A stretch of 57,411 nucleotides of DNA from Oscillospiraceae bacterium (GTDB lineage: Bacteria > Bacillota > Clostridia > Oscillospirales > CAG-272). How positions within the stretch are numbered: position 1 is the stretch's first letter; every line of letters begins with the position of its first letter. The stretch spans positions 1 to 57,411 of the forward strand of contig SVRR01000009.1 of NCBI GenBank assembly GCA_015064745.1, given 5' to 3'. Below, in pieces: positions 9,758 to 18,797 of this stretch. The position numbers and the translations under genes are program-made. The notes beneath the pieces were generated by a model. The model made no database searches and was not told the origin of the DNA. It saw only the letters and a list, made by a program, of their open reading frames with translations.

Positions 9758-10705
9758 ATGATATTTGAGATAACGAAAGCGGAGGACGGTGCCGTCCTCC
9801 GCTCCTTTTTAAAGGAAACACTTCGTCTTTCGTCACACACGGTAACACTTCTCAAACGCAAGGAGAAGGGCATTCTTTTGAACGGTGCGCACGTGACGGT
9901 GCGCGCCATCCTCCGCACAGGAGACACCCTTTCCCTCGCCATTGAAGATGAAGAAAGCAATGAGGATGTCGTCCCCTGTGCGCTTCCTCTTACCCTTCTT
10001 TACGAGGATGAGTCCGTCGACGTATGTATGAAGCCGTCGGATATGCCGACCCACCCCTCGCACGGACACTTTGCGGATACACTCGCCAATGCCCTCGCTT
10101 ACCGCTATCGGGACACGCCCTTTGTCTTTCGCGCCATCACGCGCCTTGACCGCGAGACAAGCGGTGCCGTGCTTGTCGCCCGAAATGCCGTCAGTGCCCA
10201 CCGCCTTTCCCTTGCCATGAAGGCGGGTCAGATAGAGAAAAGCTATTTCGCCCTCGTACACGGGGCAACCCCCGACAAGGGACGGATCACGCTTCCCATT
10301 CGAAGACAGGAGGGGAGCGTCATTTTACGCGAGGTACACCCCGACGGCGCGCCCGCCGAGACGCTTTATCAAACGCTTGCAACGAACGGCAATTATTCCC
10401 TTGTCGCCGTCTTTCCGAAAACAGGGCGGACGCACCAAATTCGCCTACATTTCGCGGCGATCGGACATCCCCTCGCGGGAGACTGCCTTTACGGCAGGGA
10501 GGGTGACGGTTTTCCGCGCACACTGCTCCACGCCGCCCGCCTTCGCTTCCCGCACCCCACAAACGCTACGTGCGTCACCGTCTATGCTCCCATTCCCGAA
10601 GATTTCCGTCACGCCCTTGCCGCCCTTGCGCTTCGTGAGCCGTGTGAGAAGGATGCCGTTTCCGAGAAAGCCCTCCTTGCGGCTCTCGTCCAAAACGAGG
10701 GGTAA
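9758..10705 (+). CDS. RluA-family pseudouridine synthase
   Basis: The 315-residue protein modifies uridines in RNA. It begins with an S4-like RNA-binding segment (SHTVTLLKRKEKGILLNG, residues 27-44) and continues with the RluA catalytic domain, whose motif HRLDRETSG-type RLDRETSGAVLVA holds the catalytic Asp. KSYFALVHG and GRTHQIRLH complete the signature. The target site (23S rRNA or tRNA) cannot be told from sequence. It follows hom closely and may be co-transcribed. Its 3' end runs antisense into the AGCS symporter frame for 261 bases, and the last ~20 residues may be an extension. Confidence 0.92.
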   Translation: MIFEITKAEDGAVLRSFLKETLRLSSHTVTLLKRKEKGILLNGAHVTVRAILRTGDTLSLAIEDEESNEDVVPCALPLTLLYEDESVDVCMKPSDMPTHPSHGHFADTLANALAYRYRDTPFVFRAITRLDRETSGAVLVARNAVSAHRLSLAMKAGQIEKSYFALVHGATPDKGRITLPIRRQEGSVILREVHPDGAPAETLYQTLATNGNYSLVAVFPKTGRTHQIRLHFAAIGHPLAGDCLYGREGDGFPRTLLHAARLRFPHPTNATCVTVYAPIPEDFRHALAALALREPCEKDAVSEKALLAALVQNEG

Positions 10706-11965
10706 CAGGGGCAAAAGGCAGGCGGTATGCAGCATGGTTAAAAGCGAGATCACGGTGTCCGTGACCTCCCACAGGACCCCCTCGCCAAGGAGCGCGCCGC
10801 CACCCACGGCAGCGATAAATACGTATAAATATCCCATTTGCGCCATCGGGCTTTTCGTAAGATACCCGATGGCGCGTTTTCCGTAATAGCACCAAGCAAG
10901 CACCGTAGCGTAGGCAAACAAAAAAAGCGAAAGGCAAAGAAGGGGCGGGGCTATCGGACCGACCAATGCCGAAAAAGCACCCGTGACAAGTCCCACGCCC
11001 GAAGCGGCGGGAAAGCCGTCGGGGTAAGCGATCAGAAGCGGAATTGCCGTTGCCGTGCAAAAAACGAAGGTGTCAATCGCAACCTCAATCAGCCCCATGA
11101 TTCCTTGTGCCGCAGGGGTGTTTTCCGCTACGGCGTGCGCCATCGGTGCCGTTCCCGCCCCCGCCTCGTTGGAAAGCAGTCCGCGCGTGACGCCATAGCG
11201 CAGGGCGCGTGAGCCGAGAAAGCCAAGCGTGCCCGACACCCCCGCGGAAAAGGAAAATGCCTCTGAGAAAATGCGTGAAAACACACCTCCAAGCAAAGAG
11301 AAGTTGTCAAAAACGGCATAAAGGCTCAAAAACAGATAAATAACGCTCACAAACGGCACGACCTTCTCCGTAAAATCGGCGATCTTGCGAATGCCGCCGA
11401 ACACCGCAAGAGCGGTCAAAAAGAGCAAGCACAGACCGACAAGGAGAGGGGAAACACCCAGCACCTCCTTCGCCGCCACCGCCGCCGCATTGCTTTGCAC
11501 GGGCGCCCCCAAGGTCAAGGCGCAAAGAAGACATAAGACGGCAAACACAGCGGCAATACAGCGCCCAAACGATCCGCCCCGCCCCTTTAAGTAATACATC
11601 GCGCCGCCCTCCCATGTGCCGTCGGCACCGCGGCGCCTCGAAAGAAGAGCCAGCACGATCTCACCGTATTTCAAAAACATCGCCACGGCGGCGCTGACCC
11701 ACATCCAAAAAACAGCCCCCGCACCGCCCGCCGCGAGTGCAAGCGCAACGCCCGTGATGTTTCCAACGCCGAGCGTGCCGCCGAGTGCCACCGACAAGGC
11801 GCGGAGAGATGAGCGCATCCGTCCGTGAAAAGCAATACGAAGCGTCCGTACGGGATGCAGATAAGGAAAGGCGCGAAGCGCAAAAAGGTAGACCGTCCCC
11901 ACGCCAAGCAATAAAAGCGGAAGCCCTATGCCGAAAAGCACCCCCGAAATTTTATCCAAAAGCAT
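10445..11965 (-). CDS. AGCS-family sodium:amino-acid (alanine/glycine) symporter
   Basis: This is a multi-pass membrane transporter of the alanine/glycine:cation symporter family. Family marks are GGTLGVGNITGVA near residue 62, YGEIVLALLSR, TWEGGAMYYLKG, and GLLSNEAGAGTAPMAHA near residue 265. About ten hydrophobic helices are visible. The protein reads for 506 residues, about 55 more than usual, because the last part runs antisense into the pseudouridine synthase gene; that tail is polar and unlike the family. The start has a GGGGGTGG site and a TATAAT lies some 25 bases further upstream. Substrate is inferred from the family. Confidence 0.9.
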   Translation of the reverse strand: MLLDKISGVLFGIGLPLLLLGVGTVYLFALRAFPYLHPVRTLRIAFHGRMRSSLRALSVALGGTLGVGNITGVALALAAGGAGAVFWMWVSAAVAMFLKYGEIVLALLSRRRGADGTWEGGAMYYLKGRGGSFGRCIAAVFAVLCLLCALTLGAPVQSNAAAVAAKEVLGVSPLLVGLCLLFLTALAVFGGIRKIADFTEKVVPFVSVIYLFLSLYAVFDNFSLLGGVFSRIFSEAFSFSAGVSGTLGFLGSRALRYGVTRGLLSNEAGAGTAPMAHAVAENTPAAQGIMGLIEVAIDTFVFCTATAIPLLIAYPDGFPAASGVGLVTGAFSALVGPIAPPLLCLSLFLFAYATVLAWCYYGKRAIGYLTKSPMAQMGYLYVFIAAVGGGALLGEGVLWEVTDTVISLLTMLHTACLLPLLPLVLDESRKEGFLGNGILLTRLTKRKGGKGVTEIFGNGSIDGDARSVCGVREAKAGGVEQCARKTVTLPAVKAVSREGMSDRREM

Positions 11966-12077
11966 GCCGCCACCCCCTTTTTCCGTGCATTATATGCCGC
12001 TTCCTCCGTGAAAATCACCGTTCTTTTTTTCACCGCTCTCTCATAAGGTAGCGTAACACCGTCAAAAGGGGGTCGCT

Positions 12078-13154
12078 ATGAAAAAAATACTTTTTCTCGT
12101 CGGTACACGCCCGGAGGTCATCAAGATCGCCCCCGTCCTTTCCGCTTGCCGTCAAAAGCAAAGCTTTCTTTCCGTTCTTTGCACATCGGGACAGCACGAT
12201 ACGCTTCTATCAGACACCCTCGCCGACTTCCGTCTCTCGCCCGATTGCGCTTTTCAAATTGTGGGCGACGACCTTGGGGAAAAGCAAAGCGAATGTATGC
12301 ACCGCTTTGACCGAATATTAAGAGGCGCCTCGCCCGATGCCGTCGCCGTGCACGGCGATACACTTACCGCCTTCACGGGTGGGCTTGCCGCCTTCTATCG
12401 CGGCATACCTGTTTTTCACGTTGAAGCGGGGCTCAGAACGGATACCCCGTTTTCTCCCTTTCCCGAGGAATTTTACCGCCGCGCTATCGACCATCTTTCC
12501 ACCCTGCACTTTGCCCCCACAGCCCGTGCTGCCGAACGGCTTTTGCGCGAGGGCATTCGCAAGGAAGGCATCTACACGGTGGGAAACACCGCCATTGACG
12601 GCCTTTTTGAGGATATCGACCCCTGCTTTGCCCATCCTATTTTAAAGGAAGAGAAAAAGCTCGTCCTCGTTACACTGCATAGACGGGAATCCTTGGGTAC
12701 AACGCTCACAGAAATGCTTCGCGGCATTGCAAAAGCAATCCACAGACGCCAAGATACACGCCTTTTCTTTCCCATGCACCCCAACCCAATTTTACGGGAT
12801 GCCGTAAAAGCGACGCTTGCCCCCCTGACGAACGCGGTGCTTTCCGAGCCTGTTGACACCCATACCTTTCGCAACCTTCTCGCGTGCGCCACGGTCGCTC
12901 TTACCGACAGCGGCGGTGTCTCGGAGGAGGCAACCGCCCTCGGCACGCCCACCCTTCTTTTGCGTGACGAAACTGAGCGCCCCGAGGGTGTCGACGTGGG
13001 CGCGCTTCACCTCGTCGGCAGAAAAGCGGAAGCCATATACGCGGCTGTCACCGATTTTTTAGACACACCGCGCCCCCACACCCCCTCGTCTGTGTTCGGC
13101 GACGGGCACGCATCCCCTCGCATTGCCGAGGCGATAGAGGCCTTTTTCTCTTAA
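12078..13154 (+). CDS. wecB: Non-hydrolysing UDP-N-acetylglucosamine 2-epimerase
   Basis: The enzyme interconverts UDP-GlcNAc and UDP-ManNAc, which feeds teichoic acid linkage units or capsule. The 358-residue protein has the GT-B-like fold with the N-terminal GTRPEVIKIAP, SGQHDTLL, VHGDTLTAF, HVEAGLRT, then VTLHRRES and DSGGVSEEA in the C-terminal half, all diagnostic. A GGGGG site lies before the ATG. It appears to be a single-gene unit ended by a terminator at 13161, directly beside the toxin island. Confidence 0.94.
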   Translation: MKKILFLVGTRPEVIKIAPVLSACRQKQSFLSVLCTSGQHDTLLSDTLADFRLSPDCAFQIVGDDLGEKQSECMHRFDRILRGASPDAVAVHGDTLTAFTGGLAAFYRGIPVFHVEAGLRTDTPFSPFPEEFYRRAIDHLSTLHFAPTARAAERLLREGIRKEGIYTVGNTAIDGLFEDIDPCFAHPILKEEKKLVLVTLHRRESLGTTLTEMLRGIAKAIHRRQDTRLFFPMHPNPILRDAVKATLAPLTNAVLSEPVDTHTFRNLLACATVALTDSGGVSEEATALGTPTLLLRDETERPEGVDVGALHLVGRKAEAIYAAVTDFLDTPRPHTPSSVFGDGHASPRIAEAIEAFFS

Positions 13155-13160
13155 CTTCCA

Positions 13161-13187
13161 AGCGGTTGCCACGGCAACCGCTTTTTC
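13161..13187 (+). terminator. Rho-independent terminator after wecB (first part of leader A)
   Basis: AGCGGTTGCC, a 2-base loop and GGCAACCGCT, then five T. It ends wecB transcription and also forms the first element of the duplicated leader. Confidence 0.85.
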
Positions 13188-13260
13188 TTTTTTCAGTCTT
13201 GGGCGAAAGCTGTCAAAATTTGTCACGACTGCAAATTGGGATAAAAAAACGCCCAAATCC

Positions 13261-13294
13261 TTGACCCCAAAACAAGTGAGATGTTTGATACAAT
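13261..13294 (+). promoter_or_regulatory. Leader A promoter-like elements
   Basis: An extended -10 (TGATACAAT, 13286-13294) is present. The TTGACC at 13261 is 22 bases upstream, too far for a normal -35, but the 22-base spacing is exactly kept in copy B. An activator site or alternative sigma factor could explain this. Confidence 0.5.
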
Positions 13295-13340
13295 AGTATT
13301 GGGGGGAGGGGCAATCATAACGCAAGAAAGGAGGAAAGGA

Positions 13341-13631
13341 ATGGAAGAAGCAAAGGTCGTGTTGGCGCTTCACGACCAAAAAATAAATGCGCTCGAAAGG
13401 GAGCTTGCCGCCATGCGCGAGGTACAGGCGGAGATCCGCAAAATGAACGAAGCACTCGTCACGCTTGCCACAGAACTAAAACACACAAATGAACACCTAA
13501 GGCACAACGAAAACAAGCTCGACGCGCTGGAAAGCGCACCGCGCGCACGCGCGCAAAGCATTACCACCGCCGTAATCGCATCCCTTATCACGGGACTCGT
13601 TACGGCATGCATCAGCATACTTTTAGCATAA
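13341..13631 (+). CDS. XhlA-like (phage haemolysin/holin-associated) protein
   Basis: The 96-residue protein has a long N-terminal coiled coil (about residues 5-67, rich in Glu, Lys, Leu) and one C-terminal membrane helix (about residues 73-95, SITTAVIASLITGLVTACIS). This is the layout of phage XhlA, which works with a holin and lytic enzyme at the membrane. The frame is open from 13281, but the ATG at 13341 has a GGAGG site. The gene shares a leader with the phage cassette and lies 22 bases before the RHS gene. A role in toxin release is my inference. No XhlB or lytic enzyme is next to it. Confidence 0.75.
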   Translation: MEEAKVVLALHDQKINALERELAAMREVQAEIRKMNEALVTLATELKHTNEHLRHNENKLDALESAPRARAQSITTAVIASLITGLVTACISILLA

Positions 13632-13653
13632 GAAAGGAATTTTTAATTTATTC

Positions 13654-16600
13654 ATGAGAAACATTGTTAGAAAAACCGTTACTCTCAACCCTTTGGAGCT
13701 TAACGTGTCCGTCGAAAAAAGCGGCGGAGGGCTTAGAGAGCAGTCATCCTCAGACTACGTTCAAATGGAGCATGGCGATCATATGACGATTACGTTCGAT
13801 CATGATGCGTTTTTCCAAAAATACGAAACCATTATTTCAGCGAGGCTCCGTTTTGAAACCGTGCTGTTTGAGGGTTCGCCGCTGCTTTGGATTTATTGTC
13901 TTTTTCCCACGCCGGAAGAATATCCTACCTATACCGAGACAGCAATCCCCGAGTTTGATTTTAATCTCAACACCTATTATCCCGAAAGCCCGTTGCGTCA
14001 AATCACGATAGACTGCCAAGCCTTTCAATCGGATAATTACGCCATTGTGAAGTTTACACAACCGTACATTGAGCTCACCTATGAGACGGATTACAGCAAC
14101 AGTCCTACAACAAAGACGCTCCCCCTTTCCGAGGACGCCGCCGCCACGCTTTATATTCCCTCGGGAAAAACCGCATTTTCCGTCTTGGATATCCGCGATC
14201 CGATTCTTGACTTCTCCTTCACGCACCACAGAACACCGCAAGAAAGCCCTTGCTGGCGCACCAACCTTGACGAAACGCTTTCCGAAAACGGTAAGGTATA
14301 TACGGATGCGCTCGGATTCGTCCATCAATTGAAAGAACGCTTCTACTCTTTAAAGGATACGGGAGAAAAGGTTTTTGTCACAAGTACGGCGGCAGCCGTA
14401 ACGGCAGACGCCGACGGAAGTCTTTGGTATATGGGAGATGAGGTCTTCCGAGACCTGCGATCGGCAGACGGCTTGCACGCCACTGCACGCCTGAAGGGAA
14501 TCAACAACGCCGAATGGATAGAGCAACGCTACGAGGAAGAAAGACAAATCTCAGAGCAGCTGCGCGCACACAAGGACTATCTTTGCTCCTTTGTAAAGGT
14601 CAACAGAGAAACAGGAAGGACCACTGCGCTTACACAAGCGACCCTTTCTTTTGGTAACTCCTTTGAGTCGCTTTATCACGCCAAGGGAAGCTTTCTCACC
14701 GCCGCGGAAGCCGAGCAGCTGCTTTCCGTTTCGTCCGACATTGCCACGCTGGAAGCAAAAGACTCCCTCACCGAAGAGGAACAGGAAACCTTGGCGACAC
14801 TTCAAGCACAACTTAATCTTCTTTCAACACGCGCAGAGGACTATCCCGAAGTGATCCGCGCGCGATACGCCGATTACCGTGCTACAAAAGCACAGCTCGA
14901 AAGTCTTGAGGAAAGTCTCCCCGTCACCTTCCTTTTTTCGGACGAGGGGGCAAAAGGCTACAACAAAAACGGTGCGCTCGTCACCATACAGCCCAAGGGA
15001 GGCAAATCTCTCCTTATCACGCGAGAACGTTACAACAGTATAGGAAGCCGCCGCGTCACCTCGGTAGAGGACGAGCAAGGAAATGCCATGCGCTTCTATT
15101 ATGACATATACGGCAAGCTATCCCGCGTCGTCAATTCGCTTGGGGAGGAAGCCTTTTTCACCTACGAAGGCAGTAAACTGCATACGATCAAGCGTCCGCA
15201 CGCCCCCACCGTCACCTTTGGCTATTCGGGCAACTGTATCACCTCGGTCGCGGACGAATATACCGCCTCCACCTTCTCCTTCGGTCCTACGGGAAGGCTG
15301 CTTTCCTATTCTCGCTCGACCGACGTCACAAGCGTGGTCCACGGCACGGTGGAAAGAGGAACACCGACGACGCTTGCTTCCCTCGCTGTCACGTATGAAG
15401 AGGACCGCGTCAAAATTTCCGATCTTTTAAGGAACAAAGAAGAGCTGTACTATCACGAAAATCATCTCGTTACCGATACCTACGTGATCGAAAACGGGAA
15501 GGTTGCCTTTTGCGAATGCGTTGTTCACGATAACGAAACCGAGCTTGTCACAGAGAAATATGCCGCCTCTCCCGCCTGCCTCGGGAAATACACGCTTGAG
15601 GAATTTGAATTTGAGGGTATCGCATCCTCAGAAGAATATTACACCTACAACGATTTCCACGAATGCACCAAAGTCTCCGCTACCCACTATACACCCGAGG
15701 AAGAGGTCAAGGAGAGGGTTCTGACCAACATCACCTACAACGAAAAGGGAAAGCCGGTCCGCACGCGCACCGAGCGCACCCTCATCCTGCTTCCCACGAG
15801 CGAGGAAAAAACCACCGTCACCGAGGAGCTTTGCTTCTATAACGCCAAGGACGAGCTTATCAAAAGAGAAAGCTATACCGTAGGCAAGGAGCATCTGTTA
15901 GGCAAGGATATCGAGGAGCTTTCCTACGACGCATACGGCAGAGAAACGGTGTGCGCCAGCTACAACACGCTTGCCCCCTCGGACAAGCTTTACACCGAAA
16001 AAAGCTATGACAGCCTTGGGAGACTATCCACCGAGCTTGACGAAACGGGCAGATTTGAGACCGAGCTTTCCTATATCGGAGAGACCGCAAGACTACGCGC
16101 AGTCAAGGACGTGCGCGGTACTTCGCTTGCCTACGCCTATGACGAAAGCGGACGAGAGGTCTCTGTTACCGCCGCCACCGCGGAAGGAGAAGCCGACACC
16201 GAAAACGTCTATTATACCGCCTCTCTTCCCGTCTGTGCGGTAAGCCAAAGACACGTCTTCAATTACACCTACGACGGCAAGGGGCGCGTCACTCGCATCA
16301 CCCTCGACGGATGGGATTACCTCACGCGTACGTATACCGAAAACGAGGACGGCACAGAGACCGTCACCACCGCCCACGCGGGCTTTGAAAGCGCGCCATT
16401 GTCGGTCACCAAGGACAAGTTCGGCGAGGTCAAGTCCCGCGTGCGCGAGGGCGTCAAGAGCCTCTCGTACACCTACACCCCCGACGGCAGGCTCTTAACC
16501 GAAACGGATGCCCTTTCGGGGAGAACGAAGACCCACGGCTACGACAGCGAGCTCCGTCTGAACGGGTATACCGACACCCTCGGCGTTACCGAGTCGCTTT

Positions 16601-18345
16601 CCTATGACGAAGAAAGCAGAGTTACGGAAAGAGTGGAAACAGCAAACGAAAGCAACGTCACAAGCACCTTTTTCTACGACGAAGACACCGAGCGCCTTTC
16701 GGAAATGCAGATGGCGGGCTTTGATATCTTTCCCTCCTACGACCCGCTTGACCGCGAGTGCAAGCGCACGGTATGGCGCACAGGCCACTTCTTACACGAA
16801 GCCAAGACCGACTTTGCCAAGTACGGCGACCATGCCACCATGCGCCCCTCCGCTCTCACGCTTTCCTCGCCCACCGATAGCAAGCGCTTGAAATATTCCT
16901 ACGACGAGATGGGCAATATAGAGAAAATCTACGAGAACGGCATGCTTTCTTCGCGCTATGAATACGATGCGCTTGGAAGGCTCACGCGCGAGGACAACCG
17001 CCCATTACGAAGCACCACTCTTTGGGAATACGACCAAAGCGGCAACATTCTTTCCCGCCGCACATATCCTTTTACCGTAAAGAAAACCTTTGAGCTTATG
17101 GAAAACGAGCCGACGGACACCCTGCTCTACGAGTACGCCGGCGATCATCTTGTTTCCTTGAACGGCGCACAGAACACCCATTACAGCGCCGAAGGACACC
17201 CCGATACGTATCGCGGCAAGCCCGTCACTTGGTACGCGCCCCGCATGCTTGCCACCTTCGACGGCATAGCGCTCACCTACAACTCGGACGGTCTTTGCGC
17301 TTCGATCGCCGGCAAGCCGCTCCTTTACAGCCGCGACGGTCGCCTTCTCACCGACGGCACCTTCCGTTATCTCTACGACGAAAGCGGAAGTCTCTTCGGC
17401 TTCTTGCGCGCCGCCGACGGTGCAGAGTATATTTACCGCAGAGATGCGCTCGGAAATATCATTGCCATACTTGACAACACGGGCGCGATTGTGGTACAAT
17501 ACAAGTACGATGCTTGGGGCAATCACGTGGTTTTGGACGCAAGCGGTAATGCGATCACCGACCCGAACCACATCGGCAACCTCAACCCGCACCGTTATAG
17601 AGGATATTATTACAGCACAGCGCTCGGACTGTATTATCTGAAATCCAGATTCTACGACGCCGAGATCGGCAGATTCATCTGCGCCGACAGCCTTGACTAC
17701 CTCGATCCGCACACCGTGGGCGGCTTAAACCTCTTCGCCTATTGCAACAATAATCCCGTGATGAACGTTGACCCCACGGGGCATTGGAGTTGGAATGCTT
17801 TTGTAAAAGGTCTAGCCATGATTGTTGTGGCAGTCACTGCCGTTGCAGTATCCGTAGCAACGTTAGGCGCAGCTACTCCTGCAGCAATAACTGCCGTAGC
17901 TGCGGTTACAGCCACTGCCGGTGTGCTCACCGGAGTTAACGGTATTGCTACTGTCGTTGAAGCTGCAACAGATTATAATTTTGTTGAAGATGGCATTTTC
18001 CAGGGCAATGAAGAGGCATATGATACTTATGCAGGCATCACTGAAGGTATCGCTTCGATTGGAACTGCCGCATTAGGTGTCTATAATGCAACAGGATATG
18101 CTAAAGCGGTGAGAGCTGGACGACAATATTTGGGCAAGGGTCACACAAAATATCAAAAAGGTATATGGCGTTCAAAAGACGGATTTAGACAAATGAGGTT
18201 GGACAAAGGGCACATTAATATGGAACTTTTTACAAGACCTCTCGCTTCTAAGGTTAAAAATATAACACTAATGAATGCCCATGTTCATTACAATGGATTT
18301 CGAATTTCGACTGAAATCGGCGGGAAAGCTTGGTTTCTGTTCTGA
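13654..18345 (+). CDS. RHS/YD-repeat polymorphic toxin with variable C-terminal tip
   Basis: A 1563-residue RHS protein. Residues 1 to about 330 are a beta-rich N-terminal region with no signal peptide, PAAR or LXG domain; it vaguely recalls DNRLRE-type modules. A helical, Glu-rich segment follows (about 350-430). From about 440 to 1280 come YD-type repeats (for example YDIYGKLSRV, YDESGREVSV, YDEMGNIEKI). The RHS core ends with ARFYD-like KSRFYDAEIGRFICAD and the NPVMNVDPTGH boundary near residue 1376. The last ~187 residues are a variable tip: a hydrophobic Ala/Val/Thr segment, then a short polar toxin domain that I cannot assign. Delivery route is unknown. The next gene should encode its immunity protein. 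Confidence 0.9.
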   Translation: MRNIVRKTVTLNPLELNVSVEKSGGGLREQSSSDYVQMEHGDHMTITFDHDAFFQKYETIISARLRFETVLFEGSPLLWIYCLFPTPEEYPTYTETAIPEFDFNLNTYYPESPLRQITIDCQAFQSDNYAIVKFTQPYIELTYETDYSNSPTTKTLPLSEDAAATLYIPSGKTAFSVLDIRDPILDFSFTHHRTPQESPCWRTNLDETLSENGKVYTDALGFVHQLKERFYSLKDTGEKVFVTSTAAAVTADADGSLWYMGDEVFRDLRSADGLHATARLKGINNAEWIEQRYEEERQISEQLRAHKDYLCSFVKVNRETGRTTALTQATLSFGNSFESLYHAKGSFLTAAEAEQLLSVSSDIATLEAKDSLTEEEQETLATLQAQLNLLSTRAEDYPEVIRARYADYRATKAQLESLEESLPVTFLFSDEGAKGYNKNGALVTIQPKGGKSLLITRERYNSIGSRRVTSVEDEQGNAMRFYYDIYGKLSRVVNSLGEEAFFTYEGSKLHTIKRPHAPTVTFGYSGNCITSVADEYTASTFSFGPTGRLLSYSRSTDVTSVVHGTVERGTPTTLASLAVTYEEDRVKISDLLRNKEELYYHENHLVTDTYVIENGKVAFCECVVHDNETELVTEKYAASPACLGKYTLEEFEFEGIASSEEYYTYNDFHECTKVSATHYTPEEEVKERVLTNITYNEKGKPVRTRTERTLILLPTSEEKTTVTEELCFYNAKDELIKRESYTVGKEHLLGKDIEELSYDAYGRETVCASYNTLAPSDKLYTEKSYDSLGRLSTELDETGRFETELSYIGETARLRAVKDVRGTSLAYAYDESGREVSVTAATAEGEADTENVYYTASLPVCAVSQRHVFNYTYDGKGRVTRITLDGWDYLTRTYTENEDGTETVTTAHAGFESAPLSVTKDKFGEVKSRVREGVKSLSYTYTPDGRLLTETDALSGRTKTHGYDSELRLNGYTDTLGVTESLSYDEESRVTERVETANESNVTSTFFYDEDTERLSEMQMAGFDIFPSYDPLDRECKRTVWRTGHFLHEAKTDFAKYGDHATMRPSALTLSSPTDSKRLKYSYDEMGNIEKIYENGMLSSRYEYDALGRLTREDNRPLRSTTLWEYDQSGNILSRRTYPFTVKKTFELMENEPTDTLLYEYAGDHLVSLNGAQNTHYSAEGHPDTYRGKPVTWYAPRMLATFDGIALTYNSDGLCASIAGKPLLYSRDGRLLTDGTFRYLYDESGSLFGFLRAADGAEYIYRRDALGNIIAILDNTGAIVVQYKYDAWGNHVVLDASGNAITDPNHIGNLNPHRYRGYYYSTALGLYYLKSRFYDAEIGRFICADSLDYLDPHTVGGLNLFAYCNNNPVMNVDPTGHWSWNAFVKGLAMIVVAVTAVAVSVATLGAATPAAITAVAAVTATAGVLTGVNGIATVVEAATDYNFVEDGIFQGNEEAYDTYAGITEGIASIGTAALGVYNATGYAKAVRAGRQYLGKGHTKYQKGIWRSKDGFRQMRLDKGHINMELFTRPLASKVKNITLMNAHVHYNGFRISTEIGGKAWFLF
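16655..17784 (+). repeat. RHS core repeat, copy 1 (1130 bp)
   Basis: This segment of the full rhs gene is nearly identical to 18820-19949, with equal length, and its last 191 bp match 21328-21518. It ends exactly at the PTGH boundary, after which the tips differ completely. Such repeats are substrates for tip exchange. Confidence 0.9.
17471..17500 (+). promoter_or_regulatory. Promoter-like sequence inside the RHS core
   Basis: TTGACA and TACAAT stand 18 bases apart inside codons for LDNTGAIVVQYKY. The same positions hold TTGACA/TACAAT in copy 2 (19636-19665) and TTGACA/TATAAT in cassette 3. It could give separate expression of the tip region and immunity gene. Confidence 0.4.
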
Positions 18346-18358
18346 TTAGGAGGAAAAC

Positions 18359-18760
18359 ATGGTTGTAACAAGAAAAATGTTTCAGGAACGTTTTTTAAAT
18401 GCTTTTGCACCCGATTTGACAAATCACGAAAGAAGGAAGTTCTGTATCGATTGGAAAGGTAGAGGATATCTTTGGCATCTTTTCAGCAACAGTTTAGTTC
18501 CCTGCTTCGCTGGAGACAAAGCGCGGGACGCTTATGACGTGGCAAACAAAACAGATGCGTTACAGATTCAATATGATTATGGATTGGGCGACGAAATCAT
18601 GCTACCACTCTCCCCTTCCTATGTCACCGCATCAAAAGTTGATCAATACGGATATACGGAGTTTTACATTATAGGAAAAGACTTTTCATGGTGCTATGTT
18701 ATAACCCATGAACTCGATTCATGCGGTCCCTATTTTTGCTACAACCCAAACTTAAAGTAA
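18359..18760 (+). CDS. Probable immunity protein (DUF4275-like) for RHS tip 1
   Basis: The 133-residue protein starts 14 bases after the rhs stop, behind a TAGGAGG site, the usual place for an immunity gene. The pattern WHLFSNSLVPCFAGDKARDAY near residues 39-60 resembles DUF4275, a family often found beside toxins; this is from memory and not a search result. The gene is AT-rich compared with the rhs core, a sign of separate origin. It is followed by a strong terminator. No signal peptide or membrane helix is seen, so it should be cytoplasmic. Confidence 0.75.
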   Translation: MVVTRKMFQERFLNAFAPDLTNHERRKFCIDWKGRGYLWHLFSNSLVPCFAGDKARDAYDVANKTDALQIQYDYGLGDEIMLPLSPSYVTASKVDQYGYTEFYIIGKDFSWCYVITHELDSCGPYFCYNPNLK

Positions 18761-18768
18761 TTTCTCCG

Positions 18769-18797
18769 CACCCACCGCTTCGGCGGTGGGTGTATTT
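18769..18797 (+). terminator. Terminator after the first immunity gene
   Basis: CACCCACCGC, TTCG loop, GCGGTGGGTG, then TATTTTG. It insulates the truncated rhs cassette downstream. Confidence 0.8.

Larger units (their letters stand above)
13160..13340 (+). repeat. Duplicated leader, copy A (upstream of the XhlA-RHS operon)
   Basis: This 181-bp block is collinear with 25742-25920. Shared parts in order are a hairpin, a T run, a box beginning CTGTCAAAATTTG, the string GCAAATTGGGATAAAAAAAC, a TTGACCCCAAA segment, AAGTGAGATGT, TACAATA and an AAGAAAGGAG ribosome site. The hairpin stem differs between copies by a compensatory T-A to C-G change, which supports RNA structure. The two copies precede different operons. 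Confidence 0.85.
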
